This document shows positions 25,471 to 34,693 of a stretch of 64,000 nt of DNA, one piece after another. Under the pieces are notes generated by a model, which was not told where the DNA came from, did no database searches, and saw only the letters and a list, made by a program, of their open reading frames with translations. Positions within the stretch are counted from its first letter, which is position 1. Each line of letters begins with the position of its first letter. This stretch comes from Candidatus Paracaedibacteraceae bacterium (GTDB taxonomy: Bacteria > Pseudomonadota > Alphaproteobacteria > Paracaedibacterales > Paracaedibacteraceae), in assembly GCA_019636055.1 (NCBI GenBank), contig JAHBYH010000003.1, positions 1 through 64,000 of the forward strand, read 5' to 3'. Position numbers and translations under genes: made by a program.

Positions 25471-26868
25471 ATGAGTGCAAGTTTTTCTTCATTTTTGTAT
25501 TTAGTTTCTGCCGTTTGTTTTATTTTGGCATTGAAAGGATTGTCGTCGGCAAAAACTTCTCGTGCTGGTAATATGTACGGTATGGTGGGTATGGCAGTTG
25601 CCATTCTTACAACAATTTTGTCCCCGTCCGTAGCTAGCTATAGCTATATCTTGCTTGGCCTTGTTGTTGGTGGTGGTGTTGGATTTGTTATTGCTAAGAA
25701 AATCCAAATGACCGCGCTGCCGCAGTTAGTTGCAGGATTTCATAGCTTTGTTGGTTTGGCGGCTGTTTTTGTTGCGGCCTCAGCCCTCTTAGCCCCAGCG
25801 TCATTCGGTATCGGTGTTGAAGGGGCGATTCACACGTCAAGCCTGATTGAAATGGGCTTAGGATCAGCCATTGGTGCGATTACGTTTTCAGGTTCTCTTG
25901 TTGCCTTTGGTAAATTGCAAGGATTAATTGGTGGTAAACCTTTGTCATTTAAGGGGCAACACCAACTTAATGCGATTCTGGGTGGTTTAATTCTTTTGTT
26001 AATTGCAGGATTTGTTGGCAGTCAATCCCACTTTATGTTCTGGGCGTTGACACTGGTTGCTTTGGCTTTGGGCTTTTTGTTGATTCTGCCAATTGGTGGG
26101 GCTGATATGCCTGTTGTTGTGTCCATGTTGAACTCTTATTCAGGGTGGGCAGCAGCCGGTATTGGTTTTACCCTGAATAACCATTTGTTGATTATTACAG
26201 GAGCCTTAGTCGGTGCATCGGGTGCGATCCTCAGCTACATCATGTGTAAGGGAATGAATCGCTCGATCGTTAGTGTTATCTTAGGCGGTTTTGGCGCTGA
26301 AGCAGCAGTTGCTAGCGGATTGTCCTCATCTCAGGAAGATCGTCCTGTTAAGGTGAGCGGATCTGAAGATGCAGCCTTTATGTTATCTAATGCACGCTCT
26401 GTTGTCATTGTTCCTGGGTACGGTATGGCTGTTGCGCAAGCTCAACATGCGTTGCGTGAAATGGCTGATATGCTAAAGAAAGCTGGTGTTAAAGTCAGAT
26501 ATGCAATTCACCCTGTTGCAGGACGTATGCCGGGGCACATGAATGTTCTATTAGCTGAGGCTAATGTTCCTTATGATGATGTGTTGGAACTAGAAGACAT
26601 TAATTCTGATTTTGGTACAACAGACGTGGCTTTTGTTATTGGTGCGAATGACATCACCAATCCTGCGGCCAAAACGGATAAATCATCACCAATTTATGGA
26701 ATGCCGATCTTGGATGTCGAAAAGGCAAAGACAGTCTTATTCGTTAAGCGTTCTTTGGCCTCTGGTTATGCAGGTGTCGATAATGACTTGTTCTATCGTG
26801 ATAATACCTTTATGGTGTTGGGCGATGCGAAAAAAGTCTGTGAAGAAATTGTAAAATCAATGGATTAA
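25471..26868 (+). CDS. pntB: NAD(P) transhydrogenase subunit beta
   Basis: The 465-residue protein has a membrane domain of eight to nine hydrophobic helices (residues about 1-265) and a C-terminal NADP(H)-binding domain III with VVIVPGYGMAVAQAQHALRE, HPVAGRMPGHMNVLLAEANV and IGANDITNPAA, all signatures of PntB. GGAG lies upstream of the start. It completes the pntAA-pntAB-pntB operon and is followed directly by a strong hairpin terminator. Confidence 0.97.
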   Translation: MSASFSSFLYLVSAVCFILALKGLSSAKTSRAGNMYGMVGMAVAILTTILSPSVASYSYILLGLVVGGGVGFVIAKKIQMTALPQLVAGFHSFVGLAAVFVAASALLAPASFGIGVEGAIHTSSLIEMGLGSAIGAITFSGSLVAFGKLQGLIGGKPLSFKGQHQLNAILGGLILLLIAGFVGSQSHFMFWALTLVALALGFLLILPIGGADMPVVVSMLNSYSGWAAAGIGFTLNNHLLIITGALVGASGAILSYIMCKGMNRSIVSVILGGFGAEAAVASGLSSSQEDRPVKVSGSEDAAFMLSNARSVVIVPGYGMAVAQAQHALREMADMLKKAGVKVRYAIHPVAGRMPGHMNVLLAEANVPYDDVLELEDINSDFGTTDVAFVIGANDITNPAAKTDKSSPIYGMPILDVEKAKTVLFVKRSLASGYAGVDNDLFYRDNTFMVLGDAKKVCEEIVKSMD

Positions 26869-26869
26869 A

Positions 26870-26900
26870 AAAAGGGGGGGCTAAAAGCTCCCTCTTTTCT
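26870..26900 (+). terminator. Rho-independent terminator of the pnt operon
   Basis: Bases 26870-26881 pair with 26887-26898 (12 pairs including two G-U) around the loop TAAAA, and the descending arm ends in TTTT. It begins 2 bases after the pntB stop. Confidence 0.9.
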
Positions 26901-27111
26901 TATATTTTTAGCGGTACAGCCAGAGAGGAATAAAGGTTAAAAATTAAGGAAAACTGATGCTAATTTTATTGTAAAAATCAATTGCAAAAAACTGTTCTTA
27001 ATGTCAAATTCATTAATAACCGGTAAAGTCATTTCCCATAAATATTGCCATTAATAACTGTTTTGGGGCGGTTCGATGAGATAAAATTAATCTGGTAGAA
27101 GGTAGGTAATA

Positions 27112-28380
27112 ATGAATGAAGTTAATTTCTTATTAAAAACGTTCCCCCGTAATCATGACCTATCAAAAAAGAATACCTTTAAGTTGATCATAGAACGTTT
27201 GCCTGTTCCTATAATCATTTTTGACCGAAACTTAAGATTTATAGCTGCAAGCGATCGGTTCTTTGATGAATCACCTTTAGAAAAGAGGAACGTTCATCCG
27301 GATGACCACTGGTACAGTCTTATTCCTGATATGCCTATAAAATGGAAAAAGATTCACCAGCGATGTTTACATGGTGAGGAATTGAAAAGCGATGAAGACC
27401 TCTTTTATAGAAAAGACGGGAGTATTGAGTGTTGGAAATGGGAAATTAGGCCTTGGTATTTATCCAGCGGAGAAATTGGCGGAATTATTCTATACGTGGA
27501 AAATATTACGGCTAGGAAGACGGCTGAAATACAGTTGCAAGAGAGTATCTCTTCTTTAGAGAAGTCTAACGATAGTTTATCAAAATTTGCTAATATCTGC
27601 GCTCATGATTTAAACCAGTCGCTTCGGACGATATCGTTGTATGCACAAATGGCTCAGACAAAATCTGCTGAGAGATCTCAGGAAAGTTTAAATGAGTATA
27701 CAGCTGCTATTATTAATGCCATTGACCAAATGAAAAAGATAGTTGAAAATACTTTGGTCTTTTCTCGATCGATAGGCAAAAATATTATCATGACTAATTT
27801 TTGCATGGAGGATGCTGTTCGAAAATCAGTTATGTTGCTGACAAATGAAATTTTAAAAAAAGAAGCATCCGTAAATTATGATGCCTTACCTTATGTTAGG
27901 GCTAATAAGGATCTTATAATCCAGTTAATGCAAAATCTAATCTCTAACTCCCTAAAATATACGAAAAGCTCTCCTGTTATTAATATAAAAGCCGTTGACA
28001 AGGGAAATGTATTCTTATTCTCAGTAGAAGATAATGGTATAGGAATCGAAAGTAAGTATTTGCGAAAGATTTTTTCTGAGAATGTTCGGGTAAACTATGC
28101 AGATCAAAAAGGCAGTGGTTTAGGTTTATCTCATTGTAAAAAAATCATCAAATCTCATGGTGGGCGGATCTGGGCAAGCTCGTGTCTTGAAAAAGGGACG
28201 ACTATATTTTTTACTCTTCCTCAGCCGGTAGATAGCAGTAAAAAAGAGGACGTCGTAGATAGTTTGATTCTGGCGCCAGTGGGCGACAGTAAGAAAGAGG
28301 ATGTCGCAGATAGTCCGAGTCTCGTGCCAATAGATGACAGTGGAAAAGAGGGCGTTGAAGACACTCTGAGTCCAGCGTGA
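27112..28380 (+). CDS. Soluble PAS-domain sensor histidine kinase
   Basis: The 422-residue protein has an N-terminal PAS domain (about 22-140; LPVPIIIFDRNLRFIAAS), a dimerisation helix with the phospho-acceptor AHDLNQSLR (His165), and a HATPase domain with N-box NLISNSLKYTKSS, G1 VEDNGIGI and G2 GSGLGLSHCKKII. No signal peptide or membrane helix is visible, so the kinase is cytoplasmic. It resembles phytochrome-like and chemosensory orphan kinases. No response regulator is adjacent. The last 50 residues are three copies of a 17-residue repeat rich in Asp, Ser and Lys outside the catalytic fold. Confidence 0.92.
   Translation: MNEVNFLLKTFPRNHDLSKKNTFKLIIERLPVPIIIFDRNLRFIAASDRFFDESPLEKRNVHPDDHWYSLIPDMPIKWKKIHQRCLHGEELKSDEDLFYRKDGSIECWKWEIRPWYLSSGEIGGIILYVENITARKTAEIQLQESISSLEKSNDSLSKFANICAHDLNQSLRTISLYAQMAQTKSAERSQESLNEYTAAIINAIDQMKKIVENTLVFSRSIGKNIIMTNFCMEDAVRKSVMLLTNEILKKEASVNYDALPYVRANKDLIIQLMQNLISNSLKYTKSSPVINIKAVDKGNVFLFSVEDNGIGIESKYLRKIFSENVRVNYADQKGSGLGLSHCKKIIKSHGGRIWASSCLEKGTTIFFTLPQPVDSSKKEDVVDSLILAPVGDSKKEDVADSPSLVPIDDSGKEGVEDTLSPA
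28231..28380 (+). repeat. Three 51-bp in-frame tandem repeats at the kinase C-terminus
   Basis: Units start at 28231, 28282 and 28333 and encode DSSKKEDVVDSLILAPV, GDSKKEDVADSPSLVPI and DDSGKEGVEDTLSPA. The last unit lacks one codon to accommodate the stop. The copies have diverged, so the duplication is not recent. Confidence 0.9.
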
Positions 28381-28585
28381 AAAATGCGAGAGGCTAAAAA
28401 TTGGATTGCTAAACAAATTCTCTTTAGTTCTTTAAAAAGGAGTGTGGCTTTTTAGAGGTGGTCGGAAATGCCCTTTTAACGGGTTTCTTGCGCACTAAAT
28501 TAGGGCTATTAATGCTACTTTTAACTGTCTCGGACATTCAGTTGGAAGGCTCCTTTTATTGTGTTCTTGGCAAGGCTTTATTCAT

Positions 28586-28617
28586 AAAAAAACAGGGGTA
28601 ATTTTCATTAGCCCCTG
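28586..28617 (-). terminator. Terminator of rpmI-rplT
   Basis: On the minus strand CAGGGG, a bulged C and TAAT pair with ATTA and CCCCTG around a GAAA loop, followed by seven U. It starts about 25 bases after the rplT stop. Confidence 0.92.
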
Positions 28618-28641
28618 CCTATACTCAATAAGAACGAATTC

Positions 28642-29001
28642 TTATTTTGCCAAAGTCTTTTGGACTTTTTCAACGATAGACTTGAATGTTTCCGGGTTGG
28701 ACATAGCCAAACCTGCCAAAACCTTACGATCCATGTCGATGCCGGCCTTGATCAATCCCCCCATAAAGGTTGAATAGTTCAAGCCATATTCCCGGACGCC
28801 AGCATTGATACGTTGGATCCAAAGGGCGCGGAATGTACGCTTTTTGGCGCGACGGTCGCGGTATGCATATTGCAAACCTTTTTCAACACGTTGAATTGCC
28901 GGACGGAAACAGGTACCGCTTCTGCCGCGATAACCCTTAGCCATCTTAATGATTTTTTTGTGACGAGCGTGTGTTGTCACACCTCTTTTTACGCGTGCCA
29001 T
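28642..29001 (-). CDS. rplT: 50S ribosomal protein L20
   Basis: The 119-residue protein is a complete L20: it starts [19 protein letters not shown] and contains [20 protein letters not shown] and [21 protein letters not shown]20 is required early in 50S assembly and in many bacteria represses its own operon. It follows rpmI by 19 bases. No infC is found upstream in this window, unlike the infC-rpmI-rplT order of many bacteria. Confidence 0.99.
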   Translation of the reverse strand: MARVKRGVTTHARHKKIIKMAKGYRGRSGTCFRPAIQRVEKGLQYAYRDRRAKKRTFRALWIQRINAGVREYGLNYSTFMGGLIKAGIDMDRKVLAGLAMSNPETFKSIVEKVQKTLAK

Positions 29002-29020
29002 AGTCTGTTCTCCCTAAAAA

Positions 29021-29218
29021 TTATACATGAAAATAAAAGGTACGAACTTTTTTGGCGAAGCTTTCGCTCATGATCGCTGTCCCGCGGGCGTTGCGAATGA
29101 ACTTATTGGAACGCTTGCGCATACCGTGACGCTTACCAGCTTGGCCCATTTTAACCTTGCCGGAAGCTGTGAGCTTGAAACGCTTTTTTGCGCTGCTCTT
29201 TGTTTTCATCTTGGGCAT
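29021..29218 (-). CDS. rpmI: 50S ribosomal protein L35
   Basis: The 65-residue basic protein begins [20 protein letters not shown] and contains [20 protein letters not shown], diagnostic for L35. It is the first gene of the rpmI-rplT pair and has a leader of roughly 160 bases with a plausible promoter at its start. Confidence 0.98.
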   Translation of the reverse strand: MPKMKTKSSAKKRFKLTASGKVKMGQAGKRHGMRKRSNKFIRNARGTAIMSESFAKKVRTFYFHV

Positions 29219-29379
29219 TTTGTACTCTCTTATGTTAAATTAATGTATTGTGCTTGGGCATGCCCGACAAAGCCGATAGCCATATTCATCTTAGCTCTTG
29301 GGCATCGCAACTGTGTTGCTTGCATACTCGGTGTACGCTTTGCTTTTTGTTGCTTGTCCAATAATTAATCTAAACGACT

Positions 29380-29407
29380 ATAATAGACCTGTCTCGCCTG
29401 GACACAA
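29380..29407 (-). promoter_or_regulatory. Candidate sigma-70 promoter of rpmI-rplT
   Basis: Read on the minus strand, TTGTGT (29407-29402) and TATTAT (29385-29380) are separated by 16 bases. The transcript would have a leader of about 160 bases before rpmI, long enough for L20-mediated feedback, though no known L20-binding fold was identified by eye. Confidence 0.5.
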
Positions 29408-29460
29408 TGATACCTAGAAAACTAAGTATCCTCTATTTATACATGATTTGTATTGAAAAT

Positions 29461-29760
29461 AAAAGAGATTTTGTTCGTTTAGCAGACTCCTGCGTTTTGC
29501 TATGTGTTGCTCTAGATCAGCTGCCAATATATAGTTGTTCAATTGAGTCTGGTGAGCCTGGAATAATAAAAACTGATTTTTGCTTGAACATCTTCTTTTG
29601 CGGATAATTCTGTTTCGACGTACAAGTCAATATCCCCACCTTTTCGTGTGTCGTCTGCTCGTGATCCAAATAGCTATAGATGATCGTTAGCTCCAAAATT
29701 CTTTTTAAAACTCATTTTTATGGCAGATAATTCGGGTTCGGATAAACGCATATTTCCCAT
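29461..29760 (-). pseudogene. Decayed minimal nucleotidyltransferase (MNT-type) gene
   Basis: Translation from 29760, or better 29751 (MRLSEPELSAIK), gives the start of an antitoxin-like nucleotidyltransferase. The NTP-transfer signature LFGSRADDTRKGGDIDLYVE is intact, but a TAG at 29674-29676 interrupts it right before LFGSRADD, where relatives have Tyr or another residue. Downstream, the frame runs to KISF and then loses its match; pieces in other frames (LEQHIAKRRSLLNE) resemble the usual C-terminus, so frameshifts are also present. The ATG directly abuts the dacF stop. No HEPN partner is visible. The downstream boundary is approximate. Confidence 0.75.
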
Positions 29761-31098
29761 CTAAGCCAAGACAATACATTTTCCTGTTAGCATCTTGCAG
29801 GCTCCGTTGGCCTGAGGGGCGGGGATGCCTGTGACTTGAGGGGCGTATAAGGTTTTCTTGCCTCGTTTAACTTTGTGGACATTAACTTTGCCATAGCCAA
29901 TTTTTTTGATAGCATCGCGCGCGATCGCTTTAGCTTTTTTTTCATTTGATACTGTTGTCAGCTGAATCGTTCGTTTTGAAAAGGTTTTTTTTGACGGAGA
30001 TGACGGCGCCGTCGGCCTTGACCAATTGGCAGGCAGAGCTTTAGGCTCATTATCCGGTGTGTATTGGCATGTTTGTGTTGCTATAGGAATATCTTCGTGA
30101 ATTGCTTCGTGTAATAAGCTGTCGATATCGGGAGTTGAATGAGAGGTAGTATCGATGGATTCATAGGATATTTCTTGCAAAACCTCTTGTTCATCTTCAT
30201 ATTCAGCGATCATATCATTAAGTTGGGTATCATCGATAATGGGGACGTCACGGTGGGCACCATTGCGCGCAAAATACGTCTCGAATAGTTCGGTGACACG
30301 TCGGTCGCGCCAGTGTCGGTTAGGTCCCCCCATGACGACTGTGATCAGGCGGCGACGTTGATTTGAGTTTGTTGCCCGAACAGCTGATGCTGCGAGATTA
30401 AAACCAGAAGCACCGATGAAGCCTGTTTTAATGCCGTCAACGCCTTGGACTTTTCCGAGTAAGTGGTTGTGGTTGCGATGCTCTGTTCCCTTGTAGAAAA
30501 AACTGCGTAAGCTAAAGTATTTGTATTGATTGGGATAATCGCGGTATAGGGCACGTGATAAAACTGCCATATCACGTGCACTGGTTATTTGGGATGGATT
30601 AGGAAGACCCGAGGCATTTTTAAAAACAGTTGTCCGCATCCCTAAAGCCCGTGCTTTTTGAGTCATCTTACGGGCAAAGGCTTCTTCGCTGCCGCCTAAA
30701 TGTTCTGCAACAACTACAGCAGCATCATTGGCAGATTTGGTGACAAGACCTAAAATTGCTGCTTTGAGTGAAATTGTCTCGCCGGGAACTAACCCTAATT
30801 TGGACGGGGCTTGACGCGATGCACGCGCCGATACAGGGAGGCGTGTCCCAAGGGTGATGCGACCTTCTCTCAGAGCTTCAAACGCCATGTAGAGTGTCAT
30901 CATTTTTGTGAGAGAAGCAGGGTGTCGGATGCCATCTGCATCTTCGTTATGGAGGATTTGGCCTGTTTCGGCGTCCATGACAATGGATGAGTATTTTGGC
31001 GTGTATGGTTTGGGTGTGATTTTTTTGCGTAGCCGTGCATCTGAATCGCTTGCACTTACGATAAGCCCAAGAACCAATAAACTGACACGTCGCCACAT
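29761..31098 (-). CDS. D-alanyl-D-alanine carboxypeptidase (PBP5/DacF type) with SPOR domain
   Basis: The 445-residue protein starts with a signal peptide (WRRVSLLVLGLIVSA) and has the three penicillin-binding motifs: SLTK (Ser62, Lys65), SAN (122-124) and KTG (224-226). It should trim the terminal D-Ala from peptidoglycan stem peptides in the periplasm. The last 70 residues (KAKAIARDAIKKIGYGKVNV) look like a SPOR domain, which binds denuded glycan at the division site. The acidic linker at about 280-370 is low complexity. ATG 31098 is chosen because it places the signal peptide at the N-terminus; GTG 31119 is the alternative. Confidence 0.93.
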   Translation of the reverse strand: MWRRVSLLVLGLIVSASDSDARLRKKITPKPYTPKYSSIVMDAETGQILHNEDADGIRHPASLTKMMTLYMAFEALREGRITLGTRLPVSARASRQAPSKLGLVPGETISLKAAILGLVTKSANDAAVVVAEHLGGSEEAFARKMTQKARALGMRTTVFKNASGLPNPSQITSARDMAVLSRALYRDYPNQYKYFSLRSFFYKGTEHRNHNHLLGKVQGVDGIKTGFIGASGFNLAASAVRATNSNQRRRLITVVMGGPNRHWRDRRVTELFETYFARNGAHRDVPIIDDTQLNDMIAEYEDEQEVLQEISYESIDTTSHSTPDIDSLLHEAIHEDIPIATQTCQYTPDNEPKALPANWSRPTAPSSPSKKTFSKRTIQLTTVSNEKKAKAIARDAIKKIGYGKVNVHKVKRGKKTLYAPQVTGIPAPQANGACKMLTGKCIVLA

Positions 31099-31189
31099 AA
31101 AAATTAAAATCCCCACCACACCCCTTATTTCTTTATCTTACCTTATTTTTTAGGGAAATGAGAGAAAAAATATTTGGTAAAAAAAACTT

Positions 31190-31204
31190 TTAATCTTAGT
31201 TTAA
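31190..31204 (+). promoter_or_regulatory. Perfect CtrA-type box in the dacF / exported-protein divergent region
   Basis: TTAA at 31190-31193 and TTAA at 31201-31204 with seven bases between. It ends 39 bases before ATG 31244 and lies about 90 bases from the dacF start, so either gene could be the target. Motif evidence only. Confidence 0.4.
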
Positions 31205-31243
31205 AATCCCTATTTAACTCGAAGTAAGTTGTGGAGTTTTTAT

Positions 31244-32500
31244 ATGAAATTTTTATTCTGTGTTATTTTTGTTTTTACCACTCAGGCTGCGGAATTATTG
31301 ACTGGCCAACTGGATTATGAAAAATATTCAAATGTTGTTCAAGAACGTTGTCGTGTTAGTTTTAGCGATAATATCTCTTTGCACTTAAAAGAGGTGTCAT
31401 ATACACAAGATCGAAACCGCTTGACTCTATTGAGGGTGATCCGACCTCTTAATGAAGGGGAAGTGTTAGTAAAATCATCAAAGACTATTCTAAAAGATGA
31501 TCAGCTCTTTGTCGTGGTCGGTAAATTACACCTTATTGAATATAATCACCCGAAATCTTATCAGATGCCATTTATGTTAGATTTCCTGTACGTGTTCGAG
31601 GGGAATCAGGGTCAAGGTATTGGTCCAAAAGCTTTGTCATGTCTTAAGGATATTGTGACGATCTTAAGTCAGTATTCAAGTTTCTACAGAACCATCGGTT
31701 TACTGTCTAAAGATGTTGATTATCATGTTGGGGATCAACATGTTCAATTGCCCAAAGTGCCAAGGCGCGTTGATTTTTACATGAAATCAGGGTTTCATCT
31801 TCATCCGGAGGCTATTGAATTGATTCGGTTCTTAGATGTCGGGCACATGGTCCGTCAGATGACTGTATCGCGACTTGCAGACTATATGAGTTATTACCTT
31901 TTTAAAGAGGAGTCTAAATCAAAACTCAAAACGCTAGCTAAAACCATACTTCCGAAGCTTATTGACGAATATAAAATTCCTTTACCTTTGGATTTTTTGA
32001 TTGCTTGTGTTCGTTATGATGGTAATGAATCATTATTTCCGATTTTGAATCGTTCTTATTACCGGGAAGGTATATCCGATGCGCATCAACAATTACATCC
32101 TAATTTCAGTTATTTGATGTATTGGACTGTTGGGCAAGAGCCTGATCAACGGGGGTTGAATCCACAGAATTATCCGGTACAACCACAAGAATTTTTAGCA
32201 TCTATAGAAGTTGGAGAGGATTATTTACTCGCGGATCAGATCCGGCTTAATGACTCTATTATTCTTTTAAAGCAGAGTATGCCTGTGAAACGGGGGCGCC
32301 CGATTGGGACTAAGGGTATGAAGAGACCGTTAGAGTTCGTGGATGCCTTTTTGACTGATGAAAGTCAAAGTAAACGTATGTGTCTAGAAGAGGCTAGAAA
32401 TCTTGGGTTGATTGTACACACACCTTTTAAGGATTTAGACCGCGAACAGCAAGGCGAAAACCTTGTTCATAGGGGTTTAGAGGTTGATCTGGGACAATAA
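31244..32500 (+). CDS. Exported protein with a GNAT-like region, function unknown
   Basis: The 418-residue protein begins with a signal peptide (KFLFCVIFVFTTQAAELL). Residues about 100-200 contain LDFLYVFEGNQGQGIGPKAL and VDFYMKSGFHLH, which resemble the acetyl-CoA loop (QxxGxG) and the final strand of GNAT acetyltransferases. The rest is not recognised. The C-terminus has a short basic stretch (KRGRPIGTKGMKRP). An exported GNAT would lack acetyl-CoA in the periplasm, so it may act inside a host or the match may be structural only. ATG 31244 has GTGGAG upstream. Its last 74 bases overlap the convergent gene. Confidence 0.65.
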   Translation: MKFLFCVIFVFTTQAAELLTGQLDYEKYSNVVQERCRVSFSDNISLHLKEVSYTQDRNRLTLLRVIRPLNEGEVLVKSSKTILKDDQLFVVVGKLHLIEYNHPKSYQMPFMLDFLYVFEGNQGQGIGPKALSCLKDIVTILSQYSSFYRTIGLLSKDVDYHVGDQHVQLPKVPRRVDFYMKSGFHLHPEAIELIRFLDVGHMVRQMTVSRLADYMSYYLFKEESKSKLKTLAKTILPKLIDEYKIPLPLDFLIACVRYDGNESLFPILNRSYYREGISDAHQQLHPNFSYLMYWTVGQEPDQRGLNPQNYPVQPQEFLASIEVGEDYLLADQIRLNDSIILLKQSMPVKRGRPIGTKGMKRPLEFVDAFLTDESQSKRMCLEEARNLGLIVHTPFKDLDREQQGENLVHRGLEVDLGQ

Positions 32501-33779
32501 AGTAGTTCTTGATAGAATTTTCTTTTGGTTTGAAACATTGCGTTTTTCCTTTTTCAACCCGATACATGGTTTTTGTGCCTAAAATCCCTGATTTTCGTAT
32601 CTCAAAAGATTCATTTGAGTTAACCCATTGCCGTGTTTTGAAGTTGTAAACCTCTAACATAAAACAGATGGCTTTAAAGTGGGTTGAGAAATTAAGCGAG
32701 AATTTTGCACGTGTTTTTGAATTCTGATCGAGTAGCCTAAAATCTTCTTTGGGTTCGTAAATCTTAACATCAATTAAATTACCATTCGTTGTTTTTTGGA
32801 TCTCTGTGTCCGGTAGGGGAGAACTTTTATAGTGGTTGTCCCATGTGGGTTTATCGTGTAATCCTTTAGGACCTAAATCTCCGGCTAGTCCCCAACGGCC
32901 TTTCCAGTTGACCCATGGGGTTGTATTATCGATCATGACAATTTTTTCCCAAGTCCGCCAAGATGTGTTCCCTTTGTCAACAAGGTCGCCATCACTGGTT
33001 GGGCGAAGACCATAGGTCTGTGGGTAAGATGCGTGTCCGTATTTTGCTGAATAAATAATGGGGTGTTCGTATTCGTAAAAATCAACCCTGGGTTTTGGGT
33101 TGCCATAAATCGTAACAAGTTCACCGCGTTCCCGTCCATGGCGTGAGAAATAAATGTCCATAATTTTCCAATCGTTGCCCACTTTTTGGATTGTGACAAC
33201 GATATGTTCCCAGTCCCCTTCATGGATTCCTAGGGGGCCACGTCCCCCCAAAGCAATCGGTGCAAATGGTCCATTATAGGTATAATGAAACCAATATTGA
33301 ATATGGGCCTTAATCGGGCTCGTGAAGACAACTTTGCTGTAAACTGGTGCCGGGGATGATCCATCCTGACGTAAAGGCAGGCCTGCGTAGGCTTTGCGAT
33401 TGCCCATCAGATCAAGAGCGATGTCTTCCTTGTTATTTATTGGTTCCATGAGTTGATTTACATAAACTTGCCCCTTGGGTATAATCTCTGTCACTTTTGC
33501 TGCCCGTGATATGGGTTTGACGGGGCCAATGCCGTATTCTTTTTCACGCACATCCACACGAACAAGGCGAGAATTTTTGAGGAAAAATTCAACTGAACAT
33601 GGAAAATATTTTTCGCCCGAATGAAAAAAGACCAGAGGGGCGAATCGTTCGGCAAGTTCCTTAGAATTTGCGTATAGAGAAGGGTTGTCTTGAAAGTCTT
33701 GAGCGGATACATCATTGTCTATACTGAAATGAGCACTTACCATATTTGTTATAAACATAAGGGTAGCTAGAACTTGCAT
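32427..33779 (-). CDS. Exported Vps62/DUF946-like protein
   Basis: This 450-residue protein has a short signal peptide (QVLATLMFITNMVSAHFS) and a perfect AGGAGGT ribosome-binding site. Blocks such as LAERFAPLVFFHSGEKYFP, IQYWFHYTYNGPF, HEGDWEHIVVTI and YGHASYPQTYG are typical of the Vps62 family, found in fungi, plants and scattered bacteria. The biochemical function of the family is not established. The gene is convergent with the preceding one and their coding ends overlap by 74 bases. Confidence 0.82.
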   Translation of the reverse strand: MQVLATLMFITNMVSAHFSIDNDVSAQDFQDNPSLYANSKELAERFAPLVFFHSGEKYFPCSVEFFLKNSRLVRVDVREKEYGIGPVKPISRAAKVTEIIPKGQVYVNQLMEPINNKEDIALDLMGNRKAYAGLPLRQDGSSPAPVYSKVVFTSPIKAHIQYWFHYTYNGPFAPIALGGRGPLGIHEGDWEHIVVTIQKVGNDWKIMDIYFSRHGRERGELVTIYGNPKPRVDFYEYEHPIIYSAKYGHASYPQTYGLRPTSDGDLVDKGNTSWRTWEKIVMIDNTTPWVNWKGRWGLAGDLGPKGLHDKPTWDNHYKSSPLPDTEIQKTTNGNLIDVKIYEPKEDFRLLDQNSKTRAKFSLNFSTHFKAICFMLEVYNFKTRQWVNSNESFEIRKSGILGTKTMYRVEKGKTQCFKPKENSIKNYFIVPDQPLNPYEQGFRLAVRGLNP

Positions 33780-34034
33780 GAAGACCTCCTACTGCCTGAT
33801 CAGCATAGAGAGTAAATGTTAAAATCCCGTAAAAAATAAAAAAAAATGGCACTTGGTAATAAAAAAACATTGAAATTATTTTTTTTGATGTTATTTATGA
33901 TGTAGGCGTCGGAAGAACAACAATAAAAACCGATGCCAATTTTTTTATCCTAAAAATTTGTGTTTTCTATCCCTCTTTACAAAAGAGCTCGAAAGTCTAT
34001 ATCCTTAGTTATCGAATAACCAAAGGATACAACC

Positions 34035-34616
34035 ATGATTTCACAAGAATCCCTAAACACCCTTTTTTTAGACGCGCGTACCCATAATGCGTGGCAAAAT
34101 AAGCCCGTTAGCAATGAGCTTCTGCGTCAAGTTTTTGATTTAGCAAAAATGGCACCCACCAGTGCAAACTGTTCACCCATGCGTATTATCTTTATTCGAT
34201 CTCAGGAAGCAAAGGAAAAGCTAAAACCTTGTCTTGCTGCAGGAAATGTTGATAAGACAATGACGGCGCCTGTAACCGCAATTGTGGCGCATGATCTTGA
34301 ATTTTATGAGCATATGCCTCGGTTATTTCCTCATACGGACGCCCGGTCTTGGTTTGTAGGGAATGAGCCATTTATCAAGAGTACAGCTGAGTTTAACGGA
34401 GCCTTGCAAGCGGCCTATTTAATTATGGCAGCACGTGCTTGTGGTTTGGATTGTGGTCCGATGACGGGCTTTGATAAGCAAACTGTGGATGATGCCTTTT
34501 TTGCAGGAACAACATTCAGATCCGATATGTTGTGTAATCTGGGCTATGGTGATGTTGCCGGTCTGCATCCACGCAGCCCTCGCTTTGATTTTGACGACGT
34601 GTGTCAGGTTTTGTAA
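34035..34616 (+). CDS. RutE/HadB-like nitroreductase family protein
   Basis: The 193-residue protein follows the malonic semialdehyde reductase RutE subfamily of flavin nitroreductases: [16 protein letters not shown] at the N-terminus, [28 protein letters not shown] and [11 protein letters not shown]. RutE reduces malonic semialdehyde in pyrimidine catabolism, but no other rut genes lie nearby, so the actual substrate may differ. AAGGA lies 8 bases before the ATG. A bidirectional terminator follows. Confidence 0.9.
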   Translation: MISQESLNTLFLDARTHNAWQNKPVSNELLRQVFDLAKMAPTSANCSPMRIIFIRSQEAKEKLKPCLAAGNVDKTMTAPVTAIVAHDLEFYEHMPRLFPHTDARSWFVGNEPFIKSTAEFNGALQAAYLIMAARACGLDCGPMTGFDKQTVDDAFFAGTTFRSDMLCNLGYGDVAGLHPRSPRFDFDDVCQVL

Positions 34617-34635
34617 AAACATTCTGTCAATTAAA

Positions 34636-34666
34636 AAACCCCCAATTCATAACGAGTTGGGGGTTT
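34636..34666. terminator. Bidirectional terminator
   Basis: AAACCCCCAA (34636-34645) pairs with TTGGGGGTTT (34657-34666) around an 11-base loop. It lies between the RutE-like gene and a convergent gene and has T or A runs on both sides. Confidence 0.88.
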
Positions 34667-34693
34667 CTTGACCAAGGTCATTTCATAGCACGA

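Noticed and set aside
29407..29607. A 66-codon plus-strand open frame
   Set aside because: It has no recognisable features and lies antisense to the decayed nucleotidyltransferase.
22238..29676. Reassignment of TAG to an amino acid in this organism
   Set aside because: TAG ends dacF and the exported gene at 46659 in this window, and only two decayed accessory genes carry internal TAG.
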